From NCBI GenBank assembly GCA_049840935.1, contig JASGJA010000025.1, positions 124,001 to 188,000 of the forward strand: a stretch of DNA of 64,000 nucleotides, in the 5' to 3' direction. The position numbers and the translations under genes were made by a program. Below are positions 27,861 through 36,858 of this stretch, piece after piece. Position 1 is the stretch's first letter. Each line of letters begins with the position of its first letter. The notes under the pieces were generated by a model, which saw nothing but the letters and a program-made list of their open reading frames with translations, did no database searches and was not told where the DNA came from. The DNA comes from Mesorhizobium_G sp049840935 (GTDB lineage Bacteria > Pseudomonadota > Alphaproteobacteria > Rhizobiales > Rhizobiaceae).

Positions 27861-28940
27861 ATGATTGCCTTGCCTCGTGATCGCATGGATCAGGTCGTCA
27901 AGCGTTTCGAGATGCTCGAAGCGCAGATGGCTGCTGGGCCGAGCGCAGATGCCTATGTGAAAATGGCGTCGGAATATTCCGACATGCAAGAGATGGTCGG
28001 CAAGATTCGGGATCTTCGCGGAGCCGAGCAGGAGCAGGCCGATCTAGAAGCCATGCTGGCCGACAAATCGACGGATGACGAGATGCGCGCGCTGGCCGAG
28101 GCTGATTTGCCGGAGGTCGAAAACCGCATCGAGGCATTGCAGCACGACATTCAAATTCTGCTTCTTCCCAAAGATGCAGCCGACGAAAAGAACGCTATTC
28201 TGGAAATTCGCGCAGGCACGGGCGGCGATGAGGCGGCGCTTTTCGCGGGCGACCTTTTCCGCATGTATGAACGCTATGCAGCACTGAGAGGCTGGCGGGT
28301 GGAAGTCGTTTCCACGAGCGACGGCGAAGTCGGCGGCTTCAAGGAAATCGTTGCTTCCGTGTCGGGCAAGGGCGTGTTTGCGCACATGAAATTCGAGTCC
28401 GGTGTTCACCGCGTTCAGCGTGTTCCTGATACGGAAGCGAGCGGGCGAATCCACACCTCAGCAGCAACAGTTGCGGTGCTTCCCGAAGCCGAGGAAGTGG
28501 ACATTGAAATCCGCAACGAGGATATTCGTATCGACACGATGCGCGCGTCAGGGGCGGGCGGTCAGCACGTCAACACCACCGACTCGGCGGTGCGAATCAC
28601 GCACATTCCTTCTGGTATCGTGGTGGTTCAGGCGGAGAAATCCCAGCACCAGAATCGCGCACGCGCAATGCAGATTTTGCGAGCAAGGCTGTTCGATCAG
28701 GAACGCTCGAAAGCGGATGAAGAACGCTCCGAATCACGGCGCCTGCAAGTTGGTTCGGGCGACCGCTCCGAACGAATCCGCACCTATAATTTTCCGCAGG
28801 GCCGCGTTACCGACCATCGCATCAATCTGACCCTCTACAAGCTCGACCGCGTCATGGAAGGCGAGCTTGATGAAATCGTCAATGCGCTGATTGCTGACCA
28901 TCAGTCAAAGCTGATGGCAGACATGAAAAATGACGCCTGA
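27861..28940 (+). CDS. prfA: Peptide chain release factor 1
   Basis: The 359-residue product has the GGQ motif in RASGAGGQHVN and the PxT stop-codon element as PDT in RVQRVPDTEASGR, which marks RF1 (UAA/UAG) rather than RF2. It releases finished peptides from the ribosome. ATG at 27861 gives MIALPRDRMDQVVKRFE. The end overlaps prmC by 11 bases; PrmC methylates the glutamine of this GGQ. Confidence 0.96.
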   Translation: MIALPRDRMDQVVKRFEMLEAQMAAGPSADAYVKMASEYSDMQEMVGKIRDLRGAEQEQADLEAMLADKSTDDEMRALAEADLPEVENRIEALQHDIQILLLPKDAADEKNAILEIRAGTGGDEAALFAGDLFRMYERYAALRGWRVEVVSTSDGEVGGFKEIVASVSGKGVFAHMKFESGVHRVQRVPDTEASGRIHTSAATVAVLPEAEEVDIEIRNEDIRIDTMRASGAGGQHVNTTDSAVRITHIPSGIVVVQAEKSQHQNRARAMQILRARLFDQERSKADEERSESRRLQVGSGDRSERIRTYNFPQGRVTDHRINLTLYKLDRVMEGELDEIVNALIADHQSKLMADMKNDA

Positions 28941-29817
28941 TCAATCACTTGGCGCTGTCTTGCGACAAGTGCGCTCGGCATTTGCGCAGGCCGGAATCGT
29001 CAATCCCGATCTCGATGCACGTCTGATTGTCGAGCACTATTCCGGGACGACGAGGACAGATTCAATAGCCGCTCCCGGTCGCGAATTGGGTCCGCAAATT
29101 ATCGACGCCATTGAAATGGCTATAGCCCGCCGACTGTCCGGTGAGCCGGTCCACCGAATCCTCGGCTTTCGCGAGTTCTATGGCCTGAAACTCAGCCTTT
29201 CACCTGAAACGCTGGAACCGCGTCCAGATACTGAAACGCTGGTCGATGCTGTTCTGCTGTTTGTCATTCAAGCTATTGAGAATAAAGACCAATTCGACAT
29301 TCTTGACTTGGGAACGGGTACGGGCGCAATCGCGCTTGCGCTGCTTCATGAAGCGCCGAAAGCACGGGCCGTTGGCGTTGATATTTCGGATGATGCGCTC
29401 GAAACCGCTAACCAGAATGCGCGGCAATTGGGACTGGAAAGCCGGTTTTCTACCGTCAAAAGCTCATGGTTTGAAAAGATTGAAGGCAGGTTCGATGTAA
29501 TCGTTTCCAACCCGCCCTATATAAGGACCGAAATCCTTCCGACGCTCGAACGTGAAGTGCGGGATTTCGATCCGATTAGAGCGCTGGATGGTGGCCCGGA
29601 TGGGCTCGAAGCATATCGCGTTATTGCTGCCGATGCAGGTCAGCATCTTGTGGAGGACGGGGTGGTTGCTGTGGAGATCGGGTTCGATCAAGCCGCCCAA
29701 GTCGAGGAAATCTTCGCGAAAGAAGGCTGGTTTCTCGCACAAAAACACCAGGATTTGGAAAAATACGACCGTATTCTTGTGTTTTTACGGCGCAAAAACC
29801 AAGTTTTACGGCCGTAA
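28930..29817 (+). CDS. prmC: Release factor glutamine methyltransferase PrmC
   Basis: The 295-residue product has an N-terminal helical domain, the segment EPVHRILGFREFYGLKLSLS, methyltransferase motif I ILDLGTGTGAIALALLHEAP and the NPPY catalytic motif in IVSNPPYIRTE. It methylates the GGQ glutamine of release factors. The start lies inside prfA, so the two genes are translationally coupled. Confidence 0.95.
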   Translation: MTPDQSLGAVLRQVRSAFAQAGIVNPDLDARLIVEHYSGTTRTDSIAAPGRELGPQIIDAIEMAIARRLSGEPVHRILGFREFYGLKLSLSPETLEPRPDTETLVDAVLLFVIQAIENKDQFDILDLGTGTGAIALALLHEAPKARAVGVDISDDALETANQNARQLGLESRFSTVKSSWFEKIEGRFDVIVSNPPYIRTEILPTLEREVRDFDPIRALDGGPDGLEAYRVIAADAGQHLVEDGVVAVEIGFDQAAQVEEIFAKEGWFLAQKHQDLEKYDRILVFLRRKNQVLRP

Positions 29818-30104
29818 AAAAAGGTCTTGGCAGCGCAACAAACAATCTATAGGGTCCGGCCAGCCGGATTGGACGAAGCAGGCAGCTTCGATGGGAATCG
29901 GGCTCCAATTAAAAAGCTGCCTTTCTGCGTAAGACGACGCTCCGCTTGAGTGCGGTGGTCAGCCGGTTTTAGTAACTCGAAACGGGTTTGGATGGCACGT
30001 GACGCCAACGCATTTTCAGCGGGCGAACACCGGCAGGGAAACACGAAGCAGCGAGCGCTAAGAACGCCCGCTTCGACCATGATTTACAACATGAAGAGAT
30101 CATA
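29818..30104 (+). other. Intergenic region between prmC and the DUF4167 gene
   Basis: No gene is apparent. A weak inverted repeat, AGGCAGCTT at 29880-29888 and AAGCTGCCT at 29914-29922, is followed by TTCT and may be a poor terminator of the lysC-ptsP-prfA-prmC run. The promoter of the next gene must lie in the rest. Confidence 0.35.
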
Positions 30105-30908
30105 ATGAGGCCACAACAGCAGAACCGGCGCATGCGCGGCCGTAATAATAACAACAACAATAATAACAATCGTAAGGGCCCGAACCCTCTGACGCGCAGC
30201 TACGAAAGCAACGGACCGGATGTAAAAATCCGTGGTTCCGCGCAGCAGATCGCAGAAAAATACGCCACTTTGGCGCGCGATGCGATGAGTTCGGGCGACC
30301 GTGTTATGGCCGAAAACTATCTCCAGCACGCCGAGCACTACAATCGCATCATTGCCGCAGCGCAGGCGCAGATGCCGATCCAGAACGTCCAGAATCGTGA
30401 CGACTACGATGAGGACATGGATGAAGAGGGCGCTGAGTTTGGAGCCCAGCCGAATGCACAGGACGGCAACGGAGCCGCGCAGCCGGATGTAGGCGCTGGT
30501 CCGCAGCCGGTGATCGACGGTGTTCCGGCGGAGGTTGCGCTGAACAGCGAGAACGGCCAACGCGAAAACAACAATGGTGGCCGTCGCGAGAATTTCCGCA
30601 ACCGGGATCGTCGTGACCGCAACTATCAAAACGGCCATCGCAACGGTGATTACCAGCGGCAGGATGAACAGCCGCGCGCAGTACAGGGTCAGGATGCTTC
30701 GGACGGAAACGAGGCGACCAGCGACGAGCTTCCGGCATTTCTGAAAGCGGAAATTCCGGTGGTGGAATCGCAGCCCGAAGCCGCAGAAGCACGTCGTCCA
30801 AGACGTCCGCGTCGTCCACGCCGTGATGACCAGCCTTCCGACGAAGGCGGCGCGCCGCAGGAAGCGGCTCAGGCCGATAGCGAACCGGTTACCGTATCCG
30901 ACGAGTAA
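30105..30908 (+). CDS. DUF4167 protein, low-complexity
   Basis: The 267-residue product starts with MRPQQQNRRMRGR and a run of nine asparagines encoded by a repeated aat/aac tract (about 30144-30170). It is followed by the conserved domain, PNPLTRSYESNGPDVKIRGSAQQIAEKYATLARDAMSSGDR. The rest is low-complexity, with acidic, Arg/Asn-rich and Pro-Arg stretches (RRPRRPRRPRR). DUF4167 is largely confined to Alphaproteobacteria and its role is unknown; the basic, disordered tail suggests nucleic acid binding, which is my inference. The trinucleotide tract could vary in length. Confidence 0.85.
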   Translation: MRPQQQNRRMRGRNNNNNNNNNRKGPNPLTRSYESNGPDVKIRGSAQQIAEKYATLARDAMSSGDRVMAENYLQHAEHYNRIIAAAQAQMPIQNVQNRDDYDEDMDEEGAEFGAQPNAQDGNGAAQPDVGAGPQPVIDGVPAEVALNSENGQRENNNGGRRENFRNRDRRDRNYQNGHRNGDYQRQDEQPRAVQGQDASDGNEATSDELPAFLKAEIPVVESQPEAAEARRPRRPRRPRRDDQPSDEGGAPQEAAQADSEPVTVSDE

Positions 30909-30949
30909 ATTCTTCGGCGTCTCCTGGGGGGCTATCTGAAACGCCCTGG

Positions 30950-31013
30950 ATGCTCGGGACAAGCCCGAGCATGACGATGGAGTGGAGATGCGCGGGACAA
31001 GCCCCAGCATGAC
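30950..31013. repeat. Two copies of a dispersed palindromic element
   Basis: Copy one (30950-30975) reads ATGCTCGGGACAAGCCCGAG and onward, a near-perfect palindrome; copy two (30988-31013) is a diverged version with GCGCGGGACAAGCCCCAGCA. This kind of unit is widespread between genes in Hyphomicrobiales and is probably a small mobile palindrome. Confidence 0.6.
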
Positions 31014-31109
31014 GGGTGGGGCGGAGAAGCTCCCGATCGGTCAGAATTTCGAGATCGGCGGGGGTGCAAACTTCCGCCGATTTTCTTTGCGCAACGGCGT
31101 TGTAACGGC

Positions 31110-31138
31110 CTTGTGAAGCGCAAAAGAGCACCCATATT
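31110..31138 (+). promoter_or_regulatory. Sigma-32 (RpoH) heat-shock promoter of clpB
   Basis: CTTG at 31110-31113, a spacer of 17 bases, and CCCATATT at 31131-31138 match the RpoH consensus (CTTG-N17-CCCCATNT). The position, about 95 bases before the clpB start, fits a heat-shock promoter for a chaperone gene. Confidence 0.75.
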
Positions 31139-31231
31139 CTTCCTAACGGAACCCGGCTTCAAGGAAGCGGGTTACTCACACGCCAAACCGTTGCCGCATA
31201 GCGGGACGGGGAGGAAAGGGAGACATAGGAC

Positions 31232-33841
31232 ATGAATCTGGAAAAATATTCAGAGCGCGTGCGCGGCTTTATCCAGGCCGCACAGACTGCCGCGCTCAAT
31301 CGCAACAATCAGCAATTCACCCCCGAACACATTCTGAAAGCGCTGATCGATGATGACGAAGGCTTCGCGGCTTCGCTGATCGAACGCGCTGGCGGCAAGG
31401 CGCAGGACGTCAAGCTCGGCGTCGATGCCGCGCTGGAAGCCATGCCGAAGGTAGAAGGTGGCAACGGCCAGCTTTATATGGCGCAGCCGCTTGCCAAGGT
31501 TTTCACCACGGCGGAAGAGCTTGCCAAGAAGGCTGGTGACAGTTTCGTTACGGTCGAGCGTTTGCTCACCGCGCTGGCAGTCGAGAAGTCTGCCAAGACG
31601 GCTGATATTCTTGCCAAGGCTGGCGTCACCGCACAGGCGCTGAACAGTGTCATTAACGACATTCGCAAGGGTCGCACCGCCAACTCGGCAGGTGCGGAAC
31701 AGGGCTATGACGCGCTGAAGAAATATGCACGCGACCTGACCGCCGATGCGCGGGCGGGCAAGCTTGACCCGGTGATCGGGCGCGACGACGAAATTCGCCG
31801 CACGATTCAGGTTCTGTCGCGACGCACGAAAAACAATCCGGTGCTGATCGGCGAGCCGGGCGTGGGCAAGACCGCAATTGCGGAAGGGCTGGCGCTGCGC
31901 ATCGTCAATGGCGACGTGCCGGAATCGCTGCGCGACAAGCAGTTGATGGCGCTAGACATGGGCGCGCTGATCGCCGGTGCGAAATATCGTGGTGAGTTTG
32001 AGGAGCGGTTGAAAGCCGTGCTTTCGGAAATCACTGCCGCTGACGGCAACATCATTCTGTTTATCGACGAAATGCACACGCTGGTTGGCGCGGGCAAGGC
32101 GGATGGCGCAATGGACGCCTCGAACCTGCTCAAGCCTGCTCTTGCGCGCGGTGAGTTGCACTGCGTTGGAGCGACGACGCTGGATGAGTATCGCAAGCAT
32201 GTCGAAAAAGACCCGGCACTTGCCCGGCGCTTCCAGCCGGTGTTTGTGTCGGAGCCGACCGTCGAAGATACTATTTCGATCCTGCGCGGGTTGAAGGAAA
32301 AGTACGAGCAGCACCACAAGGTGCGCATTTCCAACTCCGCTCTGGTGTCGGCAGCAACCTTGTCGAACCGCTACATCACCGACCGTTTTCTGCCGGACAA
32401 GGCCATCGATTTGATGGACGAAGCGGCATCGCGGCTGCGCATGCAGGTCGATTCAAAGCCTGAAGCTTTGGACGAAATCGACCGCCGCATCATGCAGTTG
32501 AAGATCGAACGCGAGGCGTTAAAGGTCGAGAAGGATGATGCGTCCAAGGATCGTCTGGCGCGGCTTGAGCAGGAGCTTGCCGGACTTGAGGAAGAGTCCG
32601 CTGGCATGACCTCCAAATGGCAGGCGGAAAAGCAAAAGCTCGGCCTTGCCGCCGAACTCAAGAAGCAGCTCGACGACGCGCGCAACGAGCTGGCAGCCGC
32701 GCAGCGTAAGGGCGAATTCCAGAAAGCTGGCGAGCTTGCTTATGGCAAGATTCCTGATCTGGAAAAGAAGCTCGTTGAGGCGGAGTCGCAGGACAATCGC
32801 GGCAGCATGGTTGAAGAGACCGTGACGCCGGACCACGTGGCGCAGATCGTTTCGCGCTGGACCGGCATTCCGGTCGACAAGATGCTGGAAGGAGAGCGCG
32901 AAAAACTGCTGCATATGGAGGACGCTATCGGCAAGCGTGTCGTTGGACAGGGTGAGGCAGTTCAGGCCGTCTCCAAGGCGGTGCGTCGTGCGCGTGCTGG
33001 TTTGCAGGACCCGAATCGACCCATCGGCTCGTTCATGTTCCTCGGACCCACAGGTGTGGGCAAGACGGAGCTGACGAAGGCGCTGGCCAACTTCCTGTTC
33101 GATGATGAGCAGGCGATGGTTCGCATCGACATGTCGGAATTCATGGAGAAGCACTCCGTGGCCCGGCTGATCGGCGCGCCTCCCGGCTATGTTGGATACG
33201 AGGAAGGCGGCGTGCTGACAGAAGCCGTGCGGCGCAGGCCGTATCAGGTCGTGCTGTTCGACGAGGTCGAAAAGGCACATCCCGATGTGTTCAACATCCT
33301 GTTGCAGGTGCTCGATGATGGGCGTTTGACCGATGGTCAGGGCCGTACGGTGGATTTCCGCAACACGCTAATCATCATGACGTCGAATCTCGGTGCTGAA
33401 TTCCTCGTCAATCTGGGTGAAGACGGCGATGTGGACTCGGTGCGCGATCTGGTGATGGAACGCGTTCGCTCGGCATTCCGGCCTGAATTCCTGAACCGCA
33501 TCGACGAGATCATTCTGTTCCACCGCCTGCGTCGTCAGGACATGGGCAAGATCGTGGAGATCCAGCTTGGCCGTTTGGAAAAACTGCTGGCGGACCGCAA
33601 GATCAAGCTCGAACTGGACAAGGACGCCGTCGAGTGGTTGGCGAACAAGGGTTACGATCCGGCATATGGCGCGCGCCCGCTCAAGCGCGTGATCCAGAAG
33701 GAACTTCAAGACCCGCTGGCCGAGAAGATATTGCTTGGCGATGTTCTGGATGGCTCGAAGGTGAAGGTCACGTCTGGGTCCGATCGGTTGAATTTTCGGT
33801 CCAAACCAAGGGTCGTGAACGAGGCTGAAAAGGCGGCGTAA
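31232..33841 (+). CDS. clpB: ATP-dependent disaggregase ClpB
   Basis: The 869-residue product has all ClpB parts: the N domain, the first AAA module with Walker A GEPGVGKTAIAEGLA, the long coiled-coil middle domain (about residues 410-520, ERLARLEQELAGL-like heptads), and the second module with GPTGVGKTELTKALA and the sensor region SAFRPEFLNRIDEII. ClpB rescues aggregated proteins together with DnaK. The RpoH-type promoter at 31110 explains heat induction. A strong terminator follows at 33864. Confidence 0.97.
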   Translation: MNLEKYSERVRGFIQAAQTAALNRNNQQFTPEHILKALIDDDEGFAASLIERAGGKAQDVKLGVDAALEAMPKVEGGNGQLYMAQPLAKVFTTAEELAKKAGDSFVTVERLLTALAVEKSAKTADILAKAGVTAQALNSVINDIRKGRTANSAGAEQGYDALKKYARDLTADARAGKLDPVIGRDDEIRRTIQVLSRRTKNNPVLIGEPGVGKTAIAEGLALRIVNGDVPESLRDKQLMALDMGALIAGAKYRGEFEERLKAVLSEITAADGNIILFIDEMHTLVGAGKADGAMDASNLLKPALARGELHCVGATTLDEYRKHVEKDPALARRFQPVFVSEPTVEDTISILRGLKEKYEQHHKVRISNSALVSAATLSNRYITDRFLPDKAIDLMDEAASRLRMQVDSKPEALDEIDRRIMQLKIEREALKVEKDDASKDRLARLEQELAGLEEESAGMTSKWQAEKQKLGLAAELKKQLDDARNELAAAQRKGEFQKAGELAYGKIPDLEKKLVEAESQDNRGSMVEETVTPDHVAQIVSRWTGIPVDKMLEGEREKLLHMEDAIGKRVVGQGEAVQAVSKAVRRARAGLQDPNRPIGSFMFLGPTGVGKTELTKALANFLFDDEQAMVRIDMSEFMEKHSVARLIGAPPGYVGYEEGGVLTEAVRRRPYQVVLFDEVEKAHPDVFNILLQVLDDGRLTDGQGRTVDFRNTLIIMTSNLGAEFLVNLGEDGDVDSVRDLVMERVRSAFRPEFLNRIDEIILFHRLRRQDMGKIVEIQLGRLEKLLADRKIKLELDKDAVEWLANKGYDPAYGARPLKRVIQKELQDPLAEKILLGDVLDGSKVKVTSGSDRLNFRSKPRVVNEAEKAA

Positions 33842-33863
33842 GTCAGGTGCTAGAATTGAGAAG

Positions 33864-33890
33864 GCGCGGCGGATATTTCGCCGCGCTTTT
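33864..33890 (+). terminator. clpB intrinsic terminator
   Basis: Arms GCGCGGCG (33864-33871) and CGCCGCGC (33879-33886) enclose a seven-base loop, followed by TTTT. It lies 23 bases after the clpB stop. Confidence 0.8.
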
Positions 33891-33938
33891 GTTTAGCTTG
33901 GCTTTGCCGCATTCGGTTCGCCGTTTCGTTGCACTAGA

Positions 33939-34235
33939 CTACAAGCGTGGTGACACATCAGGACCAACGGGAACTTCAAATTGATCGAGTAACCGGCCTG
34001 CAGCAAGTATCAGAACCTGCTCGTTGCCCCTGTTGTGCATTGCATTTTCGCTGGCGCGGCTCTCGATTGCGAATGAGGGGCCATGCGGCTCGCGTCTATT
34101 GGCTGATGCCTTCGATAAAACCCACGTCAGCGCTATTACGAAGGCCGGTGGTACAATCAGCCACAACGCTTTGATGGCGTCTGGCGATGAACGGTATGTC
34201 GCGAAAAAATCCTGCCAGAAACTGTACGGTTCCAT
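33939..34235 (-). CDS. Small membrane protein, unknown
   Basis: The product of about 98 residues starts MEPYSFWQDFFATYRSSPD, then has one membrane helix (AIKALWLIVPPAFVIALTWVL) and a polar tail. ATG at 34235 is chosen because GGGGAG lies five bases upstream. The N-terminal half, with the aromatic FWQDFFATYR element before the helix, looks like a conserved small rhizobial membrane protein; I cannot name a family. Confidence 0.55.
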   Translation of the reverse strand: MEPYSFWQDFFATYRSSPDAIKALWLIVPPAFVIALTWVLSKASANRREPHGPSFAIESRASENAMHNRGNEQVLILAAGRLLDQFEVPVGPDVSPRL

Positions 34236-34573
34236 CGTCACTCCCCATGATGAGAATGGTCACCGAGGGGCTATAATTTGCCCCACTCGCCCCTCTGGTG
34301 ACCGGGGAGGTAGAAAGCCGAGTGAAAACGGCTGCCTCGACCTTTAAGCCAAAGCTCTGGACATACGTCGAGGCCTCCCCGGCCATAAGAGCGCGTGGAG
34401 ATGCCGTAACGGTTGACATCGACCGTTTCACTTGGGGTTTCTACATCCCAAGGTTCAGCAGATGCCGAACCCGCCGCGACCATATTCTATGAATTTCTAA
34501 AATAAAAGGGCTATTTGGTAATGCAGCAATTCGTGGGGAGCGCTGTCGAATTGATTGTAAATTGTCGACTTGA
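34236..34573. other. Region with no convincing gene
   Basis: Two short leftward frames overlap here (starting at 34483 and 34431) but neither has a clear domain, and they compete for the same bases. Neither is accepted. The right part (34490-34573) is AT-rich and probably holds the promoter of the next gene. Confidence 0.35.
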
Positions 34574-34996
34574 ATGCCCGATACGCTTATTCCGCATCCA
34601 ACCAATGATACGTTTGTTTTTGGGAAAGTGGTTGAGAAAAAGACCAAAGGCTTTTTTATTCCCGGTGGCGACATTTATTTGAAGCTGGGAAAACATGGCG
34701 GGCGGGGCGGGTTTGGAGTCCGTCATATATGGGCAAGGCACCATGTCGATCTTATCGCCAGAGGTTATATCGCGGCGAACGATGTGGCCAAGTATGTCGC
34801 TGATATTGTGCGCCCCGGTTCGCCGGTGTTTTGCGAGTTCGCGCATATCAGAAATGTTCGCGTTACCGTGGTTCGCACGGCAATGGGCGTTGCCATTCTC
34901 GAATACAAGGACGATGCGGAACCGCATTACTCTGTAGTAACCGCATTCGCGCGCCGGAATGCCTATGGTACTCGGATAGGCAGTATTGATGAATAG
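34574..34996 (+). CDS. Hypothetical protein, possibly BECR-fold nuclease-like
   Basis: The 140-residue protein has the pattern of compact BECR-type (barnase/EndoU/colicin/RelE-like) domains: a histidine pair in VRHIWARHHVDLIARG, a middle helix (NDVAKYVADIVRPG), strands ending in RVTVVRTAMGVAILEYK, and a final HYSVVTAFARRNAYG. The last strand with its S-V-V-T-A-F element is what suggests this fold. The assignment is weak. The gene stands alone in a relatively AT-rich islet with its own terminator and no neighbour that looks like an antitoxin or immunity protein. Confidence 0.45.
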   Translation: MPDTLIPHPTNDTFVFGKVVEKKTKGFFIPGGDIYLKLGKHGGRGGFGVRHIWARHHVDLIARGYIAANDVAKYVADIVRPGSPVFCEFAHIRNVRVTVVRTAMGVAILEYKDDAEPHYSVVTAFARRNAYGTRIGSIDE

Positions 34997-34998
34997 AA

Positions 34999-35031
34999 AA
35001 CGGCCCTTGACGCTAAACACCAAGGGCCGTT
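34999..35031 (+). terminator. Hairpin after the hypothetical gene
   Basis: A perfect 11-base inverted repeat, AACGGCCCTTG (34999-35009) and CAAGGGCCGTT (35021-35031), begins two bases after the stop codon. There is no strong T run, so termination may be partial. Confidence 0.6.
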
Positions 35032-35346
35032 GAATTTCGACAGTAGAAGCGTTTCCTTAGCTCTAAGGGGCCGGAAACCACCCGAAGTGTCCTGTCAGCA
35101 AACTCCCTGCAAGTCTGATCGTCCTAGCGAGCGCACCAAAACGCAGGAATACGCCCGACCTGCTCTTTACGACCTCCCTTATATATTCCCCACATGGCAA
35201 AAAATCAATCTCGGTCGCCGTGTCATGCTCATCGTTAAGGCAGGCAACCTTCCGCCGTGATGCGGCCATTTTCATGCCGGGTTCATGTATGAGATGATAG
35301 CAAGTGATTTGCATCGTGCCACGAATTGCCTGACGCGGGGTCGGAC
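35032..35346. other. Intergenic region before the L,D-transpeptidase gene
   Basis: I see no gene here. The frames on both strands are short, overlapping and without recognisable domains. It must hold the promoter of the transpeptidase gene; no clear boxes are visible. Confidence 0.35.
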
Positions 35347-36675
35347 TTGAACCGTTTTGCACAATTTGCCCTGTTTGCCCTGCTTGTGAGCGCAAGCACG
35401 GGCGCGGACGCGCAGGTTCGCGATGCGCAGGTCTATTACGATGCGCAGGGCAATCGCGTAATCGTCGATGCCGTTACCGGCGAGGTTGTTTCCATCGAGC
35501 CAGCCGAACCGCCGCAGCCACGATATCAACGCGAGCGCCCGCGCGCGCGACAGTGGCAGGACAATTCGGTTTATGACGACCCTGAACTTGAGCAATATGA
35601 GCGCCGCCGTTATGAGCGGACCTATCCCGATGATGGCTATCGCCAATATCCGGATGAGCTTTATCCCGACGAGCAGGAGGCTCCGCGACAACAGCAGCCG
35701 CGTGTTGTTGAGCGCACGCCCTTGCCGCAGCCTTCCGAGCCAAAGGCGATTCAGCAGGCACCCGCAAATTCGGGCGATTCGGTCATCGATCTGGGCAAGG
35801 CGCCAGCAACCACGCCAACAATTCAATCTGCCATAAAAGAAGACGTCGCCGGATTGCAGGTTTTGCTCGACCGCGTGGGGGCGTCGCCGGGTGTGATCGA
35901 CGGACGGTTCGGCTCAAATGTGGATCGCGCGCTGGAAAATTATCGCGCGCTGACAGGGCAGCCGCTGAAATCCACTGATACGATAAAAATCAAGGAGCAG
36001 CTTGCCGCGACCGGCGGCGATGCGCTGGTGAACTATACGATTACAGCGGAGGATGCGGCGGGGCCGTTTGTCGCCTCCGTGCCGGAAGATTACAGCGAGA
36101 AGGCAAAGCTGGACCGGCTGGGATATACGTCCGTTCCAGAAATGCTGGCTGAACGCTTCCACATGGATGAAAAATTCCTGCGCTCGCTTAACCCCGATGC
36201 GAACTTCAATCGCGCCGGGACGATCATTCGCGTGACGAATATCGGGAAGAATGTGACGAAGCCGGTCGCGCGGATTATCGCCGACAAAGGCAACAAGCAG
36301 GTGCGGGCATACGGCGAAGATGGCAAGCTCGTCGTCGCGTATCCCGCCACGATTGGTTCGGCAGAAACGCCATCGCCAACAGGCACGCATACGATTTCCC
36401 GAATCGTGACGGATCCCGGCTACACCTACAATCCGAAGGTGAATTTCAAGCAGGGCGAAAACGACAAGGTGCTCAACATTCCGCCGGGGCCGAACGGACC
36501 TGTCGGCAATGTGTGGATCGCACTCGACAAGCCGACCTATGGCGTGCACGGAACGCCCGAACCTTCAAAAATCGGCAAGACCGAAAGCCATGGCTGCGTG
36601 CGACTGACCAACTGGGACGCGCAGGAACTTGCCAAGCTGGTGAAGCCGGGGGTTACTGTCGAATTCGTGGAATAG
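35347..36675 (+). CDS. L,D-transpeptidase (YkuD) with peptidoglycan-binding domain
   Basis: The roughly 442-residue product has a signal peptide (NRFAQFALFALLVSASTGADA), a Tyr/Arg/Gln/Pro-rich linker, a peptidoglycan-binding-like domain (LQVLLDRVGASPGVIDGRFG), a LysM-like stretch, and a YkuD domain with HGTPEP and the catalytic Cys417 in SHGCVRLTN. It cross-links peptidoglycan by 3-3 bonds or attaches proteins to it in the periplasm. The start is a TTG at 35347 with GGGG upstream; a TTG at 35326 is the alternative. An M23 peptidase gene converges on it from the right. Confidence 0.9.
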   Translation: MNRFAQFALFALLVSASTGADAQVRDAQVYYDAQGNRVIVDAVTGEVVSIEPAEPPQPRYQRERPRARQWQDNSVYDDPELEQYERRRYERTYPDDGYRQYPDELYPDEQEAPRQQQPRVVERTPLPQPSEPKAIQQAPANSGDSVIDLGKAPATTPTIQSAIKEDVAGLQVLLDRVGASPGVIDGRFGSNVDRALENYRALTGQPLKSTDTIKIKEQLAATGGDALVNYTITAEDAAGPFVASVPEDYSEKAKLDRLGYTSVPEMLAERFHMDEKFLRSLNPDANFNRAGTIIRVTNIGKNVTKPVARIIADKGNKQVRAYGEDGKLVVAYPATIGSAETPSPTGTHTISRIVTDPGYTYNPKVNFKQGENDKVLNIPPGPNGPVGNVWIALDKPTYGVHGTPEPSKIGKTESHGCVRLTNWDAQELAKLVKPGVTVEFVE

Positions 36676-36690
36676 CTTAGAGTCTCGTAA

Positions 36691-36843
36691 CCCCTCATCC
36701 GGCTGCCGCCACCTTCTCCCTCAAGGGGAGAAGGCCAGATGTGGCAACGCTGGTTTCAATCGCAAGCAATGCAAGCCTTGGAAGACGTTGCCGTTTTTTC
36801 CTTCTCCCCTTGAGGGAGAAGGTGCCGGCAGGCGGATGAGGGG
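36691..36843. repeat. Inverted pair of dispersed palindromic elements
   Basis: The left arm 36691-36734 begins CCCCTCATCCGGCTGCCGCC and includes CCTTCTCCC; the right arm 36800-36843 is its near-perfect inverse, ending GGATGAGGGG. The loop of about 65 bases is unremarkable. Units of this type recur between rhizobial genes. Here the pair can form a long hairpin that separates two convergent cell-wall genes and may end transcription of both. Confidence 0.75.
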
Positions 36844-36858
36844 TGTGAGAAGATAGGA

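Larger units (their letters stand above)
30909..31231. promoter_or_regulatory. Upstream region of clpB with palindromic repeats
   Basis: The stretch holds two diverged copies of a short palindrome (see 30950-31013), then a sigma-32-type promoter at 31110-31138 and the clpB ribosome site GGGAGG near 31212. Nothing else in it looks coding. Confidence 0.6.

Noticed and set aside
34271..34483. Two competing short leftward frames
   Set aside because: Neither has a domain, and they use the same bases in different frames.
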